A stretch of DNA of 64,000 bases, from contig NC_080078.1 in NCBI RefSeq assembly GCF_949987535.1, positions 55,392,207 through 55,456,206 on the forward strand, given 5' to 3'. The notes beneath the pieces were generated by a model. The model was not told the origin of the DNA. It searched no databases and saw only the letters and a program-made list of their open reading frames with translations. A program made the translations under genes and the position numbers. Source of the DNA: Balaenoptera acutorostrata. Lineage: Eukaryota > Chordata > Mammalia > Artiodactyla > Balaenopteridae. Position 1 is the first letter of the stretch. Each line of letters begins with the position of its first letter. Shown in pieces: positions 46,141 to 58,039 of the stretch.

Positions 46141-48773
46141 TGCCAAAAAGCAAATACATTGCTAGTTAGCACAATTGTATATATCTGCACCTTTTTAGCA
46201 CCTACTATGAACATTTAATACAACATATTATTATTTCTGATCCCAAATGTAGTAAATAATGCCTGCTTTAGCCTAAACGGTAATCTACATCCTCTATGGC
46301 TAGCAAAATTGATGTTCTTATCACATATAAGAAAAGTTACTGTTTAACACTAAAAAAAAAATTTTTTTTCAGCCCAACCACCACATTTATTAAAGCTTAA
46401 AGATTTAAGACTTATCTAAGGACTTTTCATATGGATCATGCACTCATGGGCTATACACTGCAAAAGAGGGGCCACCATTTCTCTTGACTCACCAATTAGG
46501 TGTGGTTTCTCAGTCCTGGCTAAGACCAAAGATCTCTTTGCTCAATGCTCTGTCTAGTTCTTAGGTAAACAAGAGAAACAAATCAACAGTTTAAAAAGGA
46601 TGACACCATCATTTCCTCATTTAAACACCTTTCTCTGAGCATCAGTCACACAACTTCTGTTTGGGACACACAAGGAGCATGGAAGGAGAAAGAATGCTGA
46701 AGGGAGCAGAGGAGTAGGGAGGTATTGAATGTGTTTACATGGAAGGGACTTGCGATTTCAGAAACAAATTATAAATATGTTTCCACGGTTTATGACTTAA
46801 ACTAGAAGATAGTCTTTGAGTCCCTTACTTCTGTGTCAGAGTAAAAATGTGACTACGGAGATGAAGCATGATTGGGCTAGAAGTGCCCTGAGTTGTAGTT
46901 TGATCCACTATGTACTCCAAATGAAATGCTCAGGTCTTTATTCAATTTAATCAGTTACTAGAGAACTACATTTGATATGTTAATTGCTTGAATGAACATT
47001 TTGCTGAGACCAGAAATGGCAAATTGTCTGTGCTGACACTCTCCTTCCCCACTCATCACAAAGGTACCACTGTGGCAGACATTACTAATCCTGCTAAGCC
47101 TGGAAGTGGCCTCAGGCTCTTTCTTAGTACAACACTGTCAACAGTCACTACCAATCAATGAAGTTGTCACCTGAGATGATAACTAGTTACCTCGCTTGAC
47201 CTAGATATTTTTTGCATTTCTGATATTGTCGTTTGTTCTATGTACATTTGTCAATTTCCGTCTGTCAAACCACTTCTAAAATAGAATCAGTGCAATTGTA
47301 AAAGGACAGATTGGAAAACAGATAAAACTTTGAATAGTTATTTCCTTTTATTCTTTTTTTCTTTTCTTTGACCTGAAATTATCTAAAGATGGTAATACAA
47401 CATGATAAACAAAGGCTCAGGGAGAATCAAAGTTATTGACTAAAGAGAACTAAGAAAGTAAATAGGGTACAGATCTCCTCGGTCTGTTAGAAAAATTCCT
47501 TAAGAAGCAGGTACAGTCACTGCAGCGTCACAGAAAGCAGTGGAAAGGCCTTAACAGTGGCAGAAATGCTCTCCCTGATTTAGCTACACACTGGGGGAAT
47601 CTGGTCCAAAAACAAGTGGCTACTCCTTGGGCAGAAAAGCAAATTTTGTGTTGTGACTCTGTGAGATTACTCATAGTAAACACAGTATAGTTTCAGACCA
47701 ATTGGGGAAAATGTGTTAAAGAGAAAATACATATTAGCATAAGTGACTCATCGGTGTTTTCAGACTGAGTGAAACACACAAATTTGAATTTATCAGCTCA
47801 GGGCTCCCTATGCTTTCCTTCCCCTCTCCTTCTTCTGCCAGGCACCCCCTCCAATGTTCCCTTTTCTTCTATTCTGAATGCATCAGTGTCCTGGAAATCC
47901 TGGCAGCCCTCCTAGGCCAGCTGCTGCCTCTGACCTGGACATTCCCAGCCTTCTACAAGGTCACAGGACATGCTGTATTCTGGGATTCTTCTAATGGAAG
48001 CTGGAAAGGGCTTGAAACTGCATATCTCCACTGTCCCCATGACCCTCTGAGTCCCTGGCTGGTGGTTCCAGTTTTAAATGTAGGCTTTGACTTCCAGCCC
48101 TGTGATCTAGCCTCTGTGGATTTGAATTAAATATAATCCCGAATTTATAAATTCAGTACTCCACTACCTCCTTACCTGACAAAATAGTTCATGGAATAAA
48201 TATCAACACTCCTATTTTCTAAAGGAGAAAAATATAGACAGGGATAACTGATAGGAGTGCTTGAGTTTAGATAGAATGAATTTAATGCATTATTCTTATA
48301 TTCCAGAAACAGAAATTGTTGCCTTCAAGGAAGAATGTTCACATATTTTTTGTACCTTCTTAATGCTCCCTTTTCAGCTTTCCTATGGTCTCTGCTACTT
48401 AGTCCTAAGGGTACTATTTTAGGATGAGGTTGACAGGCCTTTGTCAGTTACATCTCTTAGCCGTCTGAGGAAAAGCCTCATTCTTTACTCACTCACAGAT
48501 TCACTGGGCACCCCCAGAAATGTGGCTGTGGACCCACAACGAGTGTCTAGTCATTCTTTTCTGGCTACACCAATAATTCGGGCCTAACTGCAATTCTGAT
48601 CATCCAAGGGCAGACACATCAACAGAGGGAGATGGTATGCTTGCCAGGTGAGAAACAGTCAGGGAACTCACGCTGCCAGCCTCATCTCCTTCCCTTTTTT
48701 CTTTCTGGGGTGAAAAGTAGGTAAATGGTTGGAGATCAGGCCCAGGTCCATAAGAAGAAACCAAGTAAAGAAG

Positions 48774-48797
48774 ACATACATACATACATACATACAT
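48774..48797. repeat. (CATA)n microsatellite
   Basis: Six uninterrupted CATA units. Confidence 0.95.
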
Positions 48798-49037
48798 AAA
48801 ATGTAGGAGAAAATGGGGGCGATTTGGAGTCATCAACAAGGAGGAGCTCTCAACTTCTGGCACAGACTCAAACCTGGAAACCCAGTGAGGTTTGGCCATC
48901 ACTAATGATCACATAATAATATGTTCCCAGGGGAGGGGCTGAGAAAGGCTATTAAAATATCACAGATCTGGTTTTCTACTGGGAGGGGAGCTTTCTGAAA
49001 CATGGTCCCTGTCAGGTTTCCCTTGAGAGTCAAAAGG

Positions 49038-49062
49038 GAAAAAAAAAAAAAAAAAAAAAAAA
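49038..49062. repeat. Poly(A) run
   Basis: About 24 A's with no recognisable SINE, L1 or mRNA end just upstream, so the origin is unclear. Confidence 0.8.
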
Positions 49063-49489
49063 CGACTAGAGTTTGGCTCCTGCAAGGTAAGGTATTGGGA
49101 AAACTAACTGGGTAAGGCTTCTCTACTCAGCCCAGGGTTGGACATGCCTGTGTTCTCCTTGTATATTTTAAACGTGGTGATGGGCCAGCTTGTTAAGTGT
49201 GCTGGCTGGCTGGCTGGCTGGGTGACTGGTAGGCAGCTGTAAGTGAGAGGAAACTGAACAATTTGTGGGGCATGAGGTGGCCAAAGTAGCCAGAACCAGG
49301 CTTTTGTGATGTCTTTGATCAAAATAGTTATTTCAAAAGATGTTGGCAACTCTGCATTTCCTTCTAGGGAGATATGGCTCTCCACTGGGGTACATGTGGG
49401 TCTTTGGGCATCTTGACTGATCACTATGGCTAAAGAAAAGCCCTAATTTGACCATATTTTATGGGTTACACATGGTAGGGCTCAGTAAA

Positions 49490-49945
49490 AGTTTTCTTTT
49501 TAATCAATTTTCTTGAAGTATTGATATAGTTTAATACAATTAAATTACCCATTTTAAGTGTACAAAGAGTTTTTGACAAATGTATATATCCATCTAACTA
49601 ACCACTACTGAAGTCAAGACAGAACATTTCCATCACCCTAAAATGTTCCCTCAGGCCCCTTTTCAGTCAGTACTGTCTACCAACCCCAGAAAACCACTGA
49701 TCTGTTTTCTGTCACTATAAATTAGTTTTGCCTCTTCTAGAATATCATGAAAATAGAATCATACAGTATGTTTTCTTTCATATTTGGCTTCTTTTGCCTA
49801 AGACAATGTTTGTGAGTTTCATTGATGTAATGGGTATCCAGATATACTTTATTTTTATTGATGGGTAGTATTTCAGTGTATGAATATGCCACAGCGTATT
49901 TATCCATTTACCTGCTGTTGGACATTTGGGTTTTTTAAAACAGAA
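49490..49945 (-). mobile_element. Old L1 3' UTR, antisense
   Basis: Reversed L1M 3' end: CCCATTTTAAGTGTACAAAG, CCACTACTGAAGTCAAGACAG, GAATCATACAGTATGTTTTC, TTTATCCATTTACCTGCTG. Confidence 0.8.
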
Positions 49946-49984
49946 ATAGGATACAGTCTTACAAAGAGAAAAGAGAGTAGAGAA

Positions 49985-50776
49985 GACAGATGAAGGAGGT
50001 TAAGACAGTTATAGAAATATAGGCAAAAGACTTAAACTGACACTTCACAAAGGCAATATCCAAATATCCAACATCTGCAAATTAAAACTAAAATGAATTA
50101 CCATCATACGTTCACCAGAACGGCTGAAATGAAAAATGCTGACAGTACCTAGTACTGGCAAGGATGTACAGCAAACAAAACTCTCATGCTGTGCTTACAG
50201 TGGTGTAAATTGATACGGCCATTTATGAACACTGTTTGGCAGTATGCACTGAAGTTTAACACATGCAAACCTGTGATCTGGCAATTCCATTCTGAGGTTT
50301 ATGCACAGTAGAAACACATACATGTTGCACCAAGGGACATACACTTGAATTCCCATATCAGCACTATTTATAATAACCCCAAACAGAAAGTTATCTAAGT
50401 ATCCATCAACAGTAGAATGGGTAAATAAATTGAAGTATATTTACATCATAGACTACCACCCAGCAATGAGAGTGGACATTATATATATATATGGATATAT
50501 GGATATTTCATAAACATTATATTGAGCAAAAGATGCCAGGTGCAAAAGAGTACAAACCATAGGATACATTTTTATACATTCCTAAAACTCATCTATAGTG
50601 TTAGAAGTTACGATAGTGGGTGCCTTTGTGGAGGTAGTGACAGGAGCTTCCATGGGGCTGGTAGTGTTCTGGTTATTGATCTGGTTACTCAGGTGTGTTC
50701 AGTTTGTGAAAATTTATCAATGTCTGCACTTAATGTGTCCTTTTTCTGTAATCATTCAATAAAAACTATCAAAAAT
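49985..50776 (+). mobile_element. Old L1 ORF2 end and 3' UTR, sense
   Basis: AAAGACTTAAACTGACACTTCA, GTACTGGCAAGGATGTACAG, CACTGTTTGGCAGTATG, CAGCACTATTTATAATAACC, then CAGGTGTGTTCAGTTTGTGAA and CAATAAAAACT. Degenerate ORF2. It lies 5'-to-5' with the neighbouring antisense L1. Confidence 0.8.
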
Positions 50777-51789
50777 TAGGAAAGATTTTATATTCTTAAT
50801 CCTTCATCCTCATTTACACACACACACATAATCACACAAATTCACACACATTACAGGAACTGAGAACTTGTTGGCAAGGCATGCTGCCAACTGTGGTTCA
50901 TAAAATGGGGTCGTGGGGCAGGAGCAGGTGCCTAGCAGTCCAAGTCATTGTCAAGAAGGCCAAAGTAATTGTGACACTAGATTGAGGTGTGCTAGATATC
51001 GCATCAAGACCCACTTGTAAGTGGAGATGCCTATGATAACTAAATAATCATGTATCATAAAAATTGGTGTGACTCCTTGGAAATGCTCAGGAGGGTTCTT
51101 GTCCTCATTTTAGCAGCATGAGAAAGGAGGCATAGAAAACTGAACTTGTCAGCACATGATCTCCATTAATCCCTCACACCAGTTGGTTTTTCATCCTGGT
51201 TTTTCAAAAAGTTAATTAAGGGGAGGTCAGGATAACTAATGGAGAGACTGTAGTCCTGGTTCCAATCCAAATGGAGCAATATGAAGGGTGACATAAAGAT
51301 CTTATTTTTAAAAATATCTCCCCTGGTGTTGTCTGAAAGAGCACTCTTGTAGATTAATTCATTTTGGTTAAGACTTTTTATCTGTTTTAAAAAATGGCTC
51401 ATTTATGAAAAGAATTACCAGTCATTACTAGCCAACACTCCCACTCCTTATTCCAATGGTGCCAAACTTTACCTAGTCTCCAGGCAAGATAGTGGCTGTT
51501 ACTACAACCATGGTTGTTTCTAGAGGCACTCAACTCTCCTAGCTCTGCTGGTCTAGGTGGAGGTAAAACAGACAAACACACAACCTTTCCCTGTCTTCTT
51601 TTTCTCAATATATGCAAGACCCTTTGAAAGCTTTCAAAAGGAATCGTAAAATTAGTTGAAGAAATTACCCCCCCAAAATAATAAGTACACAAAATACTCA
51701 TCTCTGATTTTTAAATACCTAAAGGATGTCTGGGTTTCTCTCTTTGTTTTGCTACTATTCCAGTAAACAACTATAGCTCAGTGAAAAGA

Positions 51790-51955
51790 ATTTTTGAGTT
51801 GGTGTCAAAAGACTTGGATTTGAAGCCCCAGTCTTAGGTCAGTGTTGTGTAAGCTTACATGAGACCCTCAGTCCTCACCAGCCTCAGTTCCTTCACCTGT
51901 CAATGATGAATCATGTGAGACTTAACTGAGATAAGCTGTGTGCTGGTGTCTTCTG
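51790..51955 (+). mobile_element. MIR SINE fragment
   Basis: GACTTGGATTTGAAGCCCCAG and CCTCAGTTCCTTCACCTGTC follow the MIR layout in sense. Confidence 0.65.
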
Positions 51956-51959
51956 AACT

Positions 51960-52155
51960 GTAAAATGCACTGTATCAGAGCTCTCATACTGGACCAGCAG
52001 CATCATGATTTCTCAGAATTTGTTAGAAATGCAATTTCTTGGCCCCATCCCAGACCTACTGAATTGGAAACTCAAGTGGTGGGGACCAAGAATCTGTGTT
52101 TGAACAAGCCCTCCAGGTGATTCTGATACCCTGTCAAGTTTGAGCCACTGTATTA
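51960..52155 (+). mobile_element. MER5A-like hAT-Charlie element
   Basis: GACCAGCAGCATCATGAT, TTGTTAGAAATGCAATTTC, CCCATCCCAGACCTACTGAA, AACAAGCCCTCCAGGTGATT and a GTTTGAGCCACTG end match MER5A over most of its length. Confidence 0.9.
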
Positions 52156-53839
52156 CTCAGACACGTGGCTGCTTTTAATTAGAAAACAGCTCTTGTCTCC
52201 CCAGGTCTTGTCTCAGACTCTAACTAGGATACTCTGCCTTCTCAGAAAGTATGAGGAGGAAACTTCTGCCTTTCTCCCCTGGCTCCTCCCTAATCCCTCC
52301 ATCGCAGGTGGGGGATGACTGAGTTGATAGTGAGTTGGGACAGAGGAAGCTCTCCGTGTGGACTGGGCTCCTGACTGTCTCTGGCAGGTCCCTGCTCACA
52401 GCTGCCCGTTGAAGTTGTTTTGCTTCCTTAGAGCAAGCACATGTGGTGCAGGTCATGTGGGGCTGGCCTTTTAGAGAAAGGCCTAGAAATTTGGGGGCTT
52501 CTCCCTGGGATGTGAGCCAGGCAGGCAGTGACTACCACTGCAACTGCCTAGCTCCACAAACCCAGGCCTTCCTGCAGGCACATTCTAGAGGAAGGCATGA
52601 AGGAGCATGTGGGCAGTTCCCCTTTGCCTTCAAGCCCAAGCCACGTCTTCCTCAGACACAAAATACGAGAAATCCTCCATCTGGAAGTCAAAACTCTGAT
52701 ACTGGATTGAATTCTTATCTTGTCACTTGGATTTGTTCTCCATTGATTTAAACCACAAGCGAAAGAGGCATGATGAATTGGCACCTCAAACACCAAACTT
52801 CATCTCCTACAGTAGACCCGCCCGGGGACTAACTTTGACATTGGCTCTGACGGTGAGCACCAACTTCCCTGTGAATCTATGCAGGGCTCTGTCCAGTCTT
52901 AGGTGTTCCCACTTTGTTCCATTTTCTAGTCTGCTGGACAAAAAAAAAAAAAAAAATCTTTTGAGTTGTCTTACATTTTGGAAAAGATGAACACACAAGT
53001 CCACTGAATGTTCTTCAAGGCTACTCAAGCCCCTTTACAGCTCCAGTTCTCAACTCTGCTCACATTTTAAAAATTCTCATTTCTGTTCCTGTTCCCTACT
53101 CTTGTAAGTTTCTGCCATCAAATGATCTTCCCTATAGGTGTACAATGAACCCCCCAAAGCTTAATGGCTTAAAACAACAGTAGTATTTTTTGATTACAAA
53201 CTTTTAATTTGGACAGTGCATGATGGGGACAGGCCATCTCTTTTCCATGAGGCTTCAGGTGAGTGACTTGACCAGGGCTGGAAGATGTACTCTCAAGATG
53301 ATTCCCTCACATGGTTGGCAAGTCAGTGCCAGCTGTTAGCTGGAAGCTCAGCAGGGGATGTGGGCCACAGACTTTTATTTCTCTCCACACAAGCCTTTCC
53401 TTGAACTGCTTCGATTTCATCACAGCATGGTGGTTAGTTTCCAAGACTGAGCATTTTAAGACAATAGGAATTTTTCAGTACATGACATTTTTCAAACCTG
53501 TCTTTGGAAATCATGTAGCATCACTTCCATCATATTCTATTGGTTAAGGCACTTACAAAAGCTGCCCAGACACAAGGGGTGGGTACATATACTCTACCTC
53601 TTGATGGAGGGTGGCAAGGTCTTAGAAATGCCTTTGGGGGGGGGGGTCACTGTCGGTGTCATCTTTAGAAAATACAATCTGTCACTGAATTCTCTCAGAG
53701 CACCTGTAATGTAATTTCACTAAAATGCAATTATTCCTTTAAAGGTAATATGATCAGCTATTATCAGTCATTAATGTCCTTCTGAGAATGTGTTTATTAG
53801 GCATCCAGCTAAGAGGTGAAAAGATATATACTGATTAAA

Positions 53840-54060
53840 GGTAATGACAATAGCTTCTAGTTGTGAGTACTTACCATGTGCCAAGCACTGTACCACACAT
53901 TTTACATGCGTTGTCTTATACTATGCTTTTAACAGACCTGTGAGGTAGTTATTATTCCCATTTGACAATTGAGAATCCCAAGTTTATAGATGTTTGGGGA
54001 ACTTGTCTGAGGCCATACAGTTTGGAAGTAGTAGAGCTGGGATTCCAACACAAGTAGCCT
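53840..54060 (-). mobile_element. MIR SINE fragment
   Basis: GTACTTACCATGTGCCAAGC, ACCTGTGAGGTAGTTATTATT and GAGGCCATACAGTTTGGAAGT match a reversed MIR. Confidence 0.8.
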
Positions 54061-54687
54061 GGTTTCAACTCTTTGGTCTGACTTTGAGCCCTCTCTCTAC
54101 CTACAAAGTAAAACATAAGAAATCTTTTTGACCATACAATGATCAAAACAGGGGAATTGGCATTGGTGCAATATTAACTCAACTACAGATGTTTTTGGAT
54201 TTCACTCATTTTTCCAATAATGTCCATTTTATGTTCCAGGATCTAATCTAGGATCTCACATTGCATTCAGTTATTACATCCCCTTGCTTTCCCTCCATCT
54301 GTGATGGTTCTTCAGTCTTCCCTTGTCTTTCATGACATCTTCAACTTTGAACAGTACTGCCTAGTTATTTTGTATAACATCTCTCCATTTGGGTTTGTCT
54401 GATTTTTTTCTCATGATTAGATTGGCATTACAAATTTTTGTTAAGAATATTGAAAAAGTGATGTTGGGCCCTCCTCAGTGCATCATGTCTGAGTAAGTTA
54501 TGATGATGTCTTATTACTACTGTTAACTTTGAGCACTTAACCAGGTATCATTTTTAAAGTAAGAGGTTGGACGAAAAGAAACACATGGAATTGAGAGGGT
54601 GGTAGGCAATTCTATGGAGAAATGCTGTTATGAATAAGACAATGTATGATTATAATGAAACCATGTGCCAGGCATAGAATTTATCAG

Positions 54688-55233
54688 TTTTTTTTTAACG
54701 TCTTTTTTAGAGTATAATTGCTTTACAATGGTGTGTCAGTTTCTGCTTTATAACAAAGTGAATCAGCTATACATATACATATATCCCCATATCTCCTCCC
54801 TCTTGTGTCTCCCTCCCATCATCCCTATCCCACCCCTCTAGGTGGTCACAAAGCACCGAGCTGATCTCCCTGTGCTATGTGGCTGCTTCCCACTAGCTAT
54901 CTGTTTTACGTTTGGTAGTGTATATATGTCCATGCCACTCTCTCACTTCATCCCAGCTTACCCTTCCCCCTCCCCGTGTCCTCAAGTCCATTCTCTACGT
55001 CTGCATCTTTATTCCTGTCCTGCCCCTAGGTTCATCAGAACCTTTTTTTTTTTTTTTTTTTTTTAGAGTCCATATATATGTGTTAGCATACGATATTTGT
55101 TTTTCTCTTTCTGACTTACTTCACTCTGTATGACAGTCTCTAGGTCCATCCACCTCACTACAAATAACTCAATTTCGTTTCTTTTTATGGCTGAGTAATA
55201 TTCCATTGTATATATGTGCCACATCTTCTTTAT
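54688..55233 (-). mobile_element. L1, 5'-truncated, antisense (ORF2 end and 3' UTR)
   Basis: It begins with a T run (A tail), then the 3' UTR (GAGTATAATTGCTTTACAATG; CTGATCTCCCTGTGCTATG; CCACTAGCTATCTGTTTTAC), an internal T18 run (55,049-55,066), and the degenerate end of ORF2 (TCACTCTGTATGACAGTCTC, GGCTGAGTAATATTCCATTG). Less diverged than the L1M pieces, so a younger L1 lineage. Confidence 0.92.
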
Positions 55234-55239
55234 CACTTT

Positions 55240-57600
55240 TAAAATGTACTAATTGGATATTCAGAAGAACCATCTGGGATGTGGGTGATTTCTCAGGGCA
55301 CTGGTCTCATGGCCTTGTAGGGAATCTGGTGACACAATCAATGTGCGGGTGTCAACACCCCATTCCTCTGGGGTGTAGGGAAATCAGAGTGGAAAGAAGG
55401 TATGTTGAGAGGGATCTGGGTCTTGTAAGAGTAGATCATTGTTTCTGGCCACTTGCTGAACCCTAGAGACTGAAATTTCAGTCTTTAGTGCACGGAGCTT
55501 CTTTTCCATTTTCCGTTGAGAGACAGCCTGGCTGGACGGGAAGGAGGCCAGGGTTTGTGGCCTGGAGGCTTGGCTCTGCCTGCTAGCATCCTCACTTACT
55601 ACCATGAAAGGGATCTCTCCAGTTTCATCTCCATTTACAAAATGGTGATGTTTGCCCGTGAATAGAAGGCTGTGAGCACACTGCTGCAAGGACAACGCTG
55701 AGCGCTTCCGATTCTGCTAATACTCAGTGTGTGAAAGCTGGCTTTTATGGTATGAAAAAGAAAAGCACAGAATTTTCAATTTGGACAGTCCTATTTCCCA
55801 GTCTCAGCTCTGACAAACTCACAACATCAATTTCTGGAAAACGTTGAGAAACATCCCTGGTAGGTAGGGTATGGTAACAATAATGTATAGACAGTTCTCG
55901 GCATATAATGGATGTCCCACAGCGGTAACCTCTATTTTTTTTATTATCGTTGATTACATCTTTAGCTAGTTAGTTCAAATCTTGGTCTCTTTCCAGGCCA
56001 AACCTTCTTTTTAGGGGGCCCTCATGACCATGAATCCAACTACGTGGGTTCTTGGCTCTTGAACTGGGTTCCTGAGTAGAACTGAAAGATTCAAGGGAAA
56101 TCAGTGGATTTCCATGGTACCAGGATAGAGCAGCCATGAGTTTTTTGTTTGTTTGTTTGTTTTTGTTTTTTTCAAATGGCAGAATCCTTGGCATCAGGGC
56201 AAGGAAGGGAACTTGATTATGACTCAGCAGTGATTGTCTCTAAACTCTCAAAATGTTTGCGAACTTCTGTACTCTCTATGGATACACAGGCTTTGGTAGG
56301 TTTCTAAAGGAAGTATTGATGCAGAACATAGGCAGTTTGAAAATGGCTACTTGCCGAGATGATTAAGGTTTTATGATAACAGTTGGACTGGAATGGATTT
56401 TCCTTCTTGTCATATACTCGTTGGTGGCATTTTAAAGCAGAAGAGAAATCCTGGCTTAACGTAAAACAAAGCTGTTAGGAGAATATCTTCAGCAGACCGG
56501 AGTCTGGGTTGAGACTTACTCCTGTGAGAGTGAGGGGGTACAAGTTGTGCAAAGTGATGTGTCTTCTACACAAATGTATATGAAAATGAACCATGGTGTT
56601 CATATTTTTTGATTGTAGGGTAAGTGTAAGTCACTAGGAAGGAAGAGACTTGGGTCCCAGGCCCCCTTCTGCCATTTAGTGGTTATATGACACTAGGAAG
56701 ATAACAGTACCTGTCTTGGACTTGCTTGTCTCATCTAGAAAGTGGTGAGAACAATTCCTATGTACTTCAATGCTATGGATATATCATGTATAACCTCCAG
56801 GTGACTGTGGCCAACAGATGCACATAGTGGGTGCTTACAGAGCACTTAATGAGCTCAGTAGAATTCAGACCAGTCCATGCTTTGTCTGGTTGCCCTTGAG
56901 CACATCTCGGGACCTTCCCTGTAAGCTAAAGTGGCTTTATTGAGCATTAGTGGCTGCAAGGGTTGCTCTGCTTCCAGACATCTCTGTATCTTGATCTCCA
57001 TGTCTGTGCCCACATATGTACTTGTATGAGCATTCCACGATGGCTGCCAAGTCCACATTCTGCAGTACCAATCACCTGTCTGAAAGACACACCCTTTTGA
57101 TTAGATTGAAAGCCTAATGTCCTTTGTTTTGTACCTCCGGAAGCCAAGTGCTTCCCAGGAAAATGTAAATAATGGAATATAAAGTTTCCAGTGCAGCTGC
57201 ATTTAACACAACAAGCAAAAGTATTTTATTTAATCAATGAGAATCTGTTATTTTCCCTCTCTCCTTAAAACAGTTACAACTACTAAACATCTCAAGAGAG
57301 TTTTCCCGCTAAGCTAGAGCTCAAATCTTTAAAACAAATAAGAGTCAAAGTAAGTTTCACAAATAGCATTCTTAGAGCAATGTTACTTCATTCATGACAA
57401 GTCATAGGAAAGCAGATGTTATAATACTGAATACTTTTTTTCCTGCATCTTCATAGGAGGTAGAATTTTATCTGTCTTTCATACTCATGGAGGTTTGTAG
57501 CTTCAAGAAAAAGAATCCTACTCTAATTAAAATTAACTACAACAAAATCATCAGCAGGCATTTCAAAAGATACTTTGCTGCTTTTAGAAATCTGTTTCAG
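55240..57600. other. Intergenic region, no gene seen
   Basis: Unique sequence with a MIR (56,640-56,800) and a short TTTG run (56,146-56,166). No recognisable coding frame or RNA. Confidence 0.5.
56640..56800 (+). mobile_element. MIR SINE fragment
   Basis: GACTTGGGTCCCAGGCCCC, GCCATTTAGTGGTTATATGAC and TTGTCTCATCTAGAAAGTGG follow MIR in sense. Confidence 0.7.
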
Positions 57601-58033
57601 TGTATTCATTTCCTAGGGCTGCTTAAAGAGGTACTACAAACTGGGTGGCTTAAAACAATAGAAGTTTATTCTCTCATAGTTCTGGAGCTAGGAGTCCAAA
57701 ATCAAGTTGTTGGCAGGGCCATGCTCCCTCTGAAACCCATAAGGGAGAATCTTTTGTTTCTTCCCAGCTTCTGATAGTTTCCAGCAATCCTTGGCATTAC
57801 TTGGCTTGCCGCTTTAATCTCTGCCTCTCTCATCACATGACCTTCTCCCTGAGTGTGTCTCTTCTCTTCTTTGAAGGACGCAAGCCATATTGGATTAAGG
57901 GCCAAGGTTACTCGAGTATGACCTCTTCTTAACTACAACTGCAAAGACCCTATTTTCAAAAAGCTCACATCTGAACTACTGAGGATTAGGATTTCAACAT
58001 ACCTTTTACAGACACACAATTCAAACCATAACA
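57601..58033 (-). mobile_element. Solo MLT1-type LTR (ERVL-MaLR) with 5-bp TSD
   Basis: A 433-bp TG...CA element. On the minus strand it starts TGTTATGGTTTGAATTGTG and ends with GAGAATAAACTTCTATTG and TTTAAGCCACCCAGTTTGTAG, matching the MLT1/MST consensus order. TTCAG at 57,596-57,600 and 58,034-58,038 is a perfect 5-bp target-site duplication, the size made by ERVL-type elements. Confidence 0.9.
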
Positions 58034-58039
58034 TTCAGA

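Larger units (their letters stand above)
42500..49480. other. Intergenic region, no gene seen
   Basis: Largely unique sequence. It holds a C-rich run (43,222-43,244), a GA run (about 44,037-44,053), a mariner MITE (45,635-45,712), an old LTR-like stretch (about 45,880-46,140), a CATA microsatellite (48,774-48,797), an A-run (49,038-49,062) and a GGCT run (49,200-49,221). The 46,150-47,800 part has few recognisable repeats and might include conserved regulatory DNA. This is untested. Confidence 0.5.
50780..54687. other. Intergenic region, no gene seen
   Basis: Mixed unique sequence with the MIR and MER5-type fragments listed separately, a T/A run at 52,940-52,957, an LTR-like antisense stretch (about 53,130-53,470, with CCAAAGCTTAATGGCTTAAAAC), and a G11 run at 53,636-53,646. 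Open frames here have no recognisable domain. Confidence 0.5.

Noticed and set aside
47810..48130. 106-codon plus-strand frame
   Set aside because: No recognisable domain or splice structure. Length is within chance for unique sequence.
49038..49062. Poly(A) run as a retrocopy tail
   Set aside because: No AATAAA within the usual 10-30 nt upstream and no recognisable element or duplication.
54842..55133. Plus-strand frames with poly-Phe
   Set aside because: Antisense of an L1 3' end, including its T18 run.
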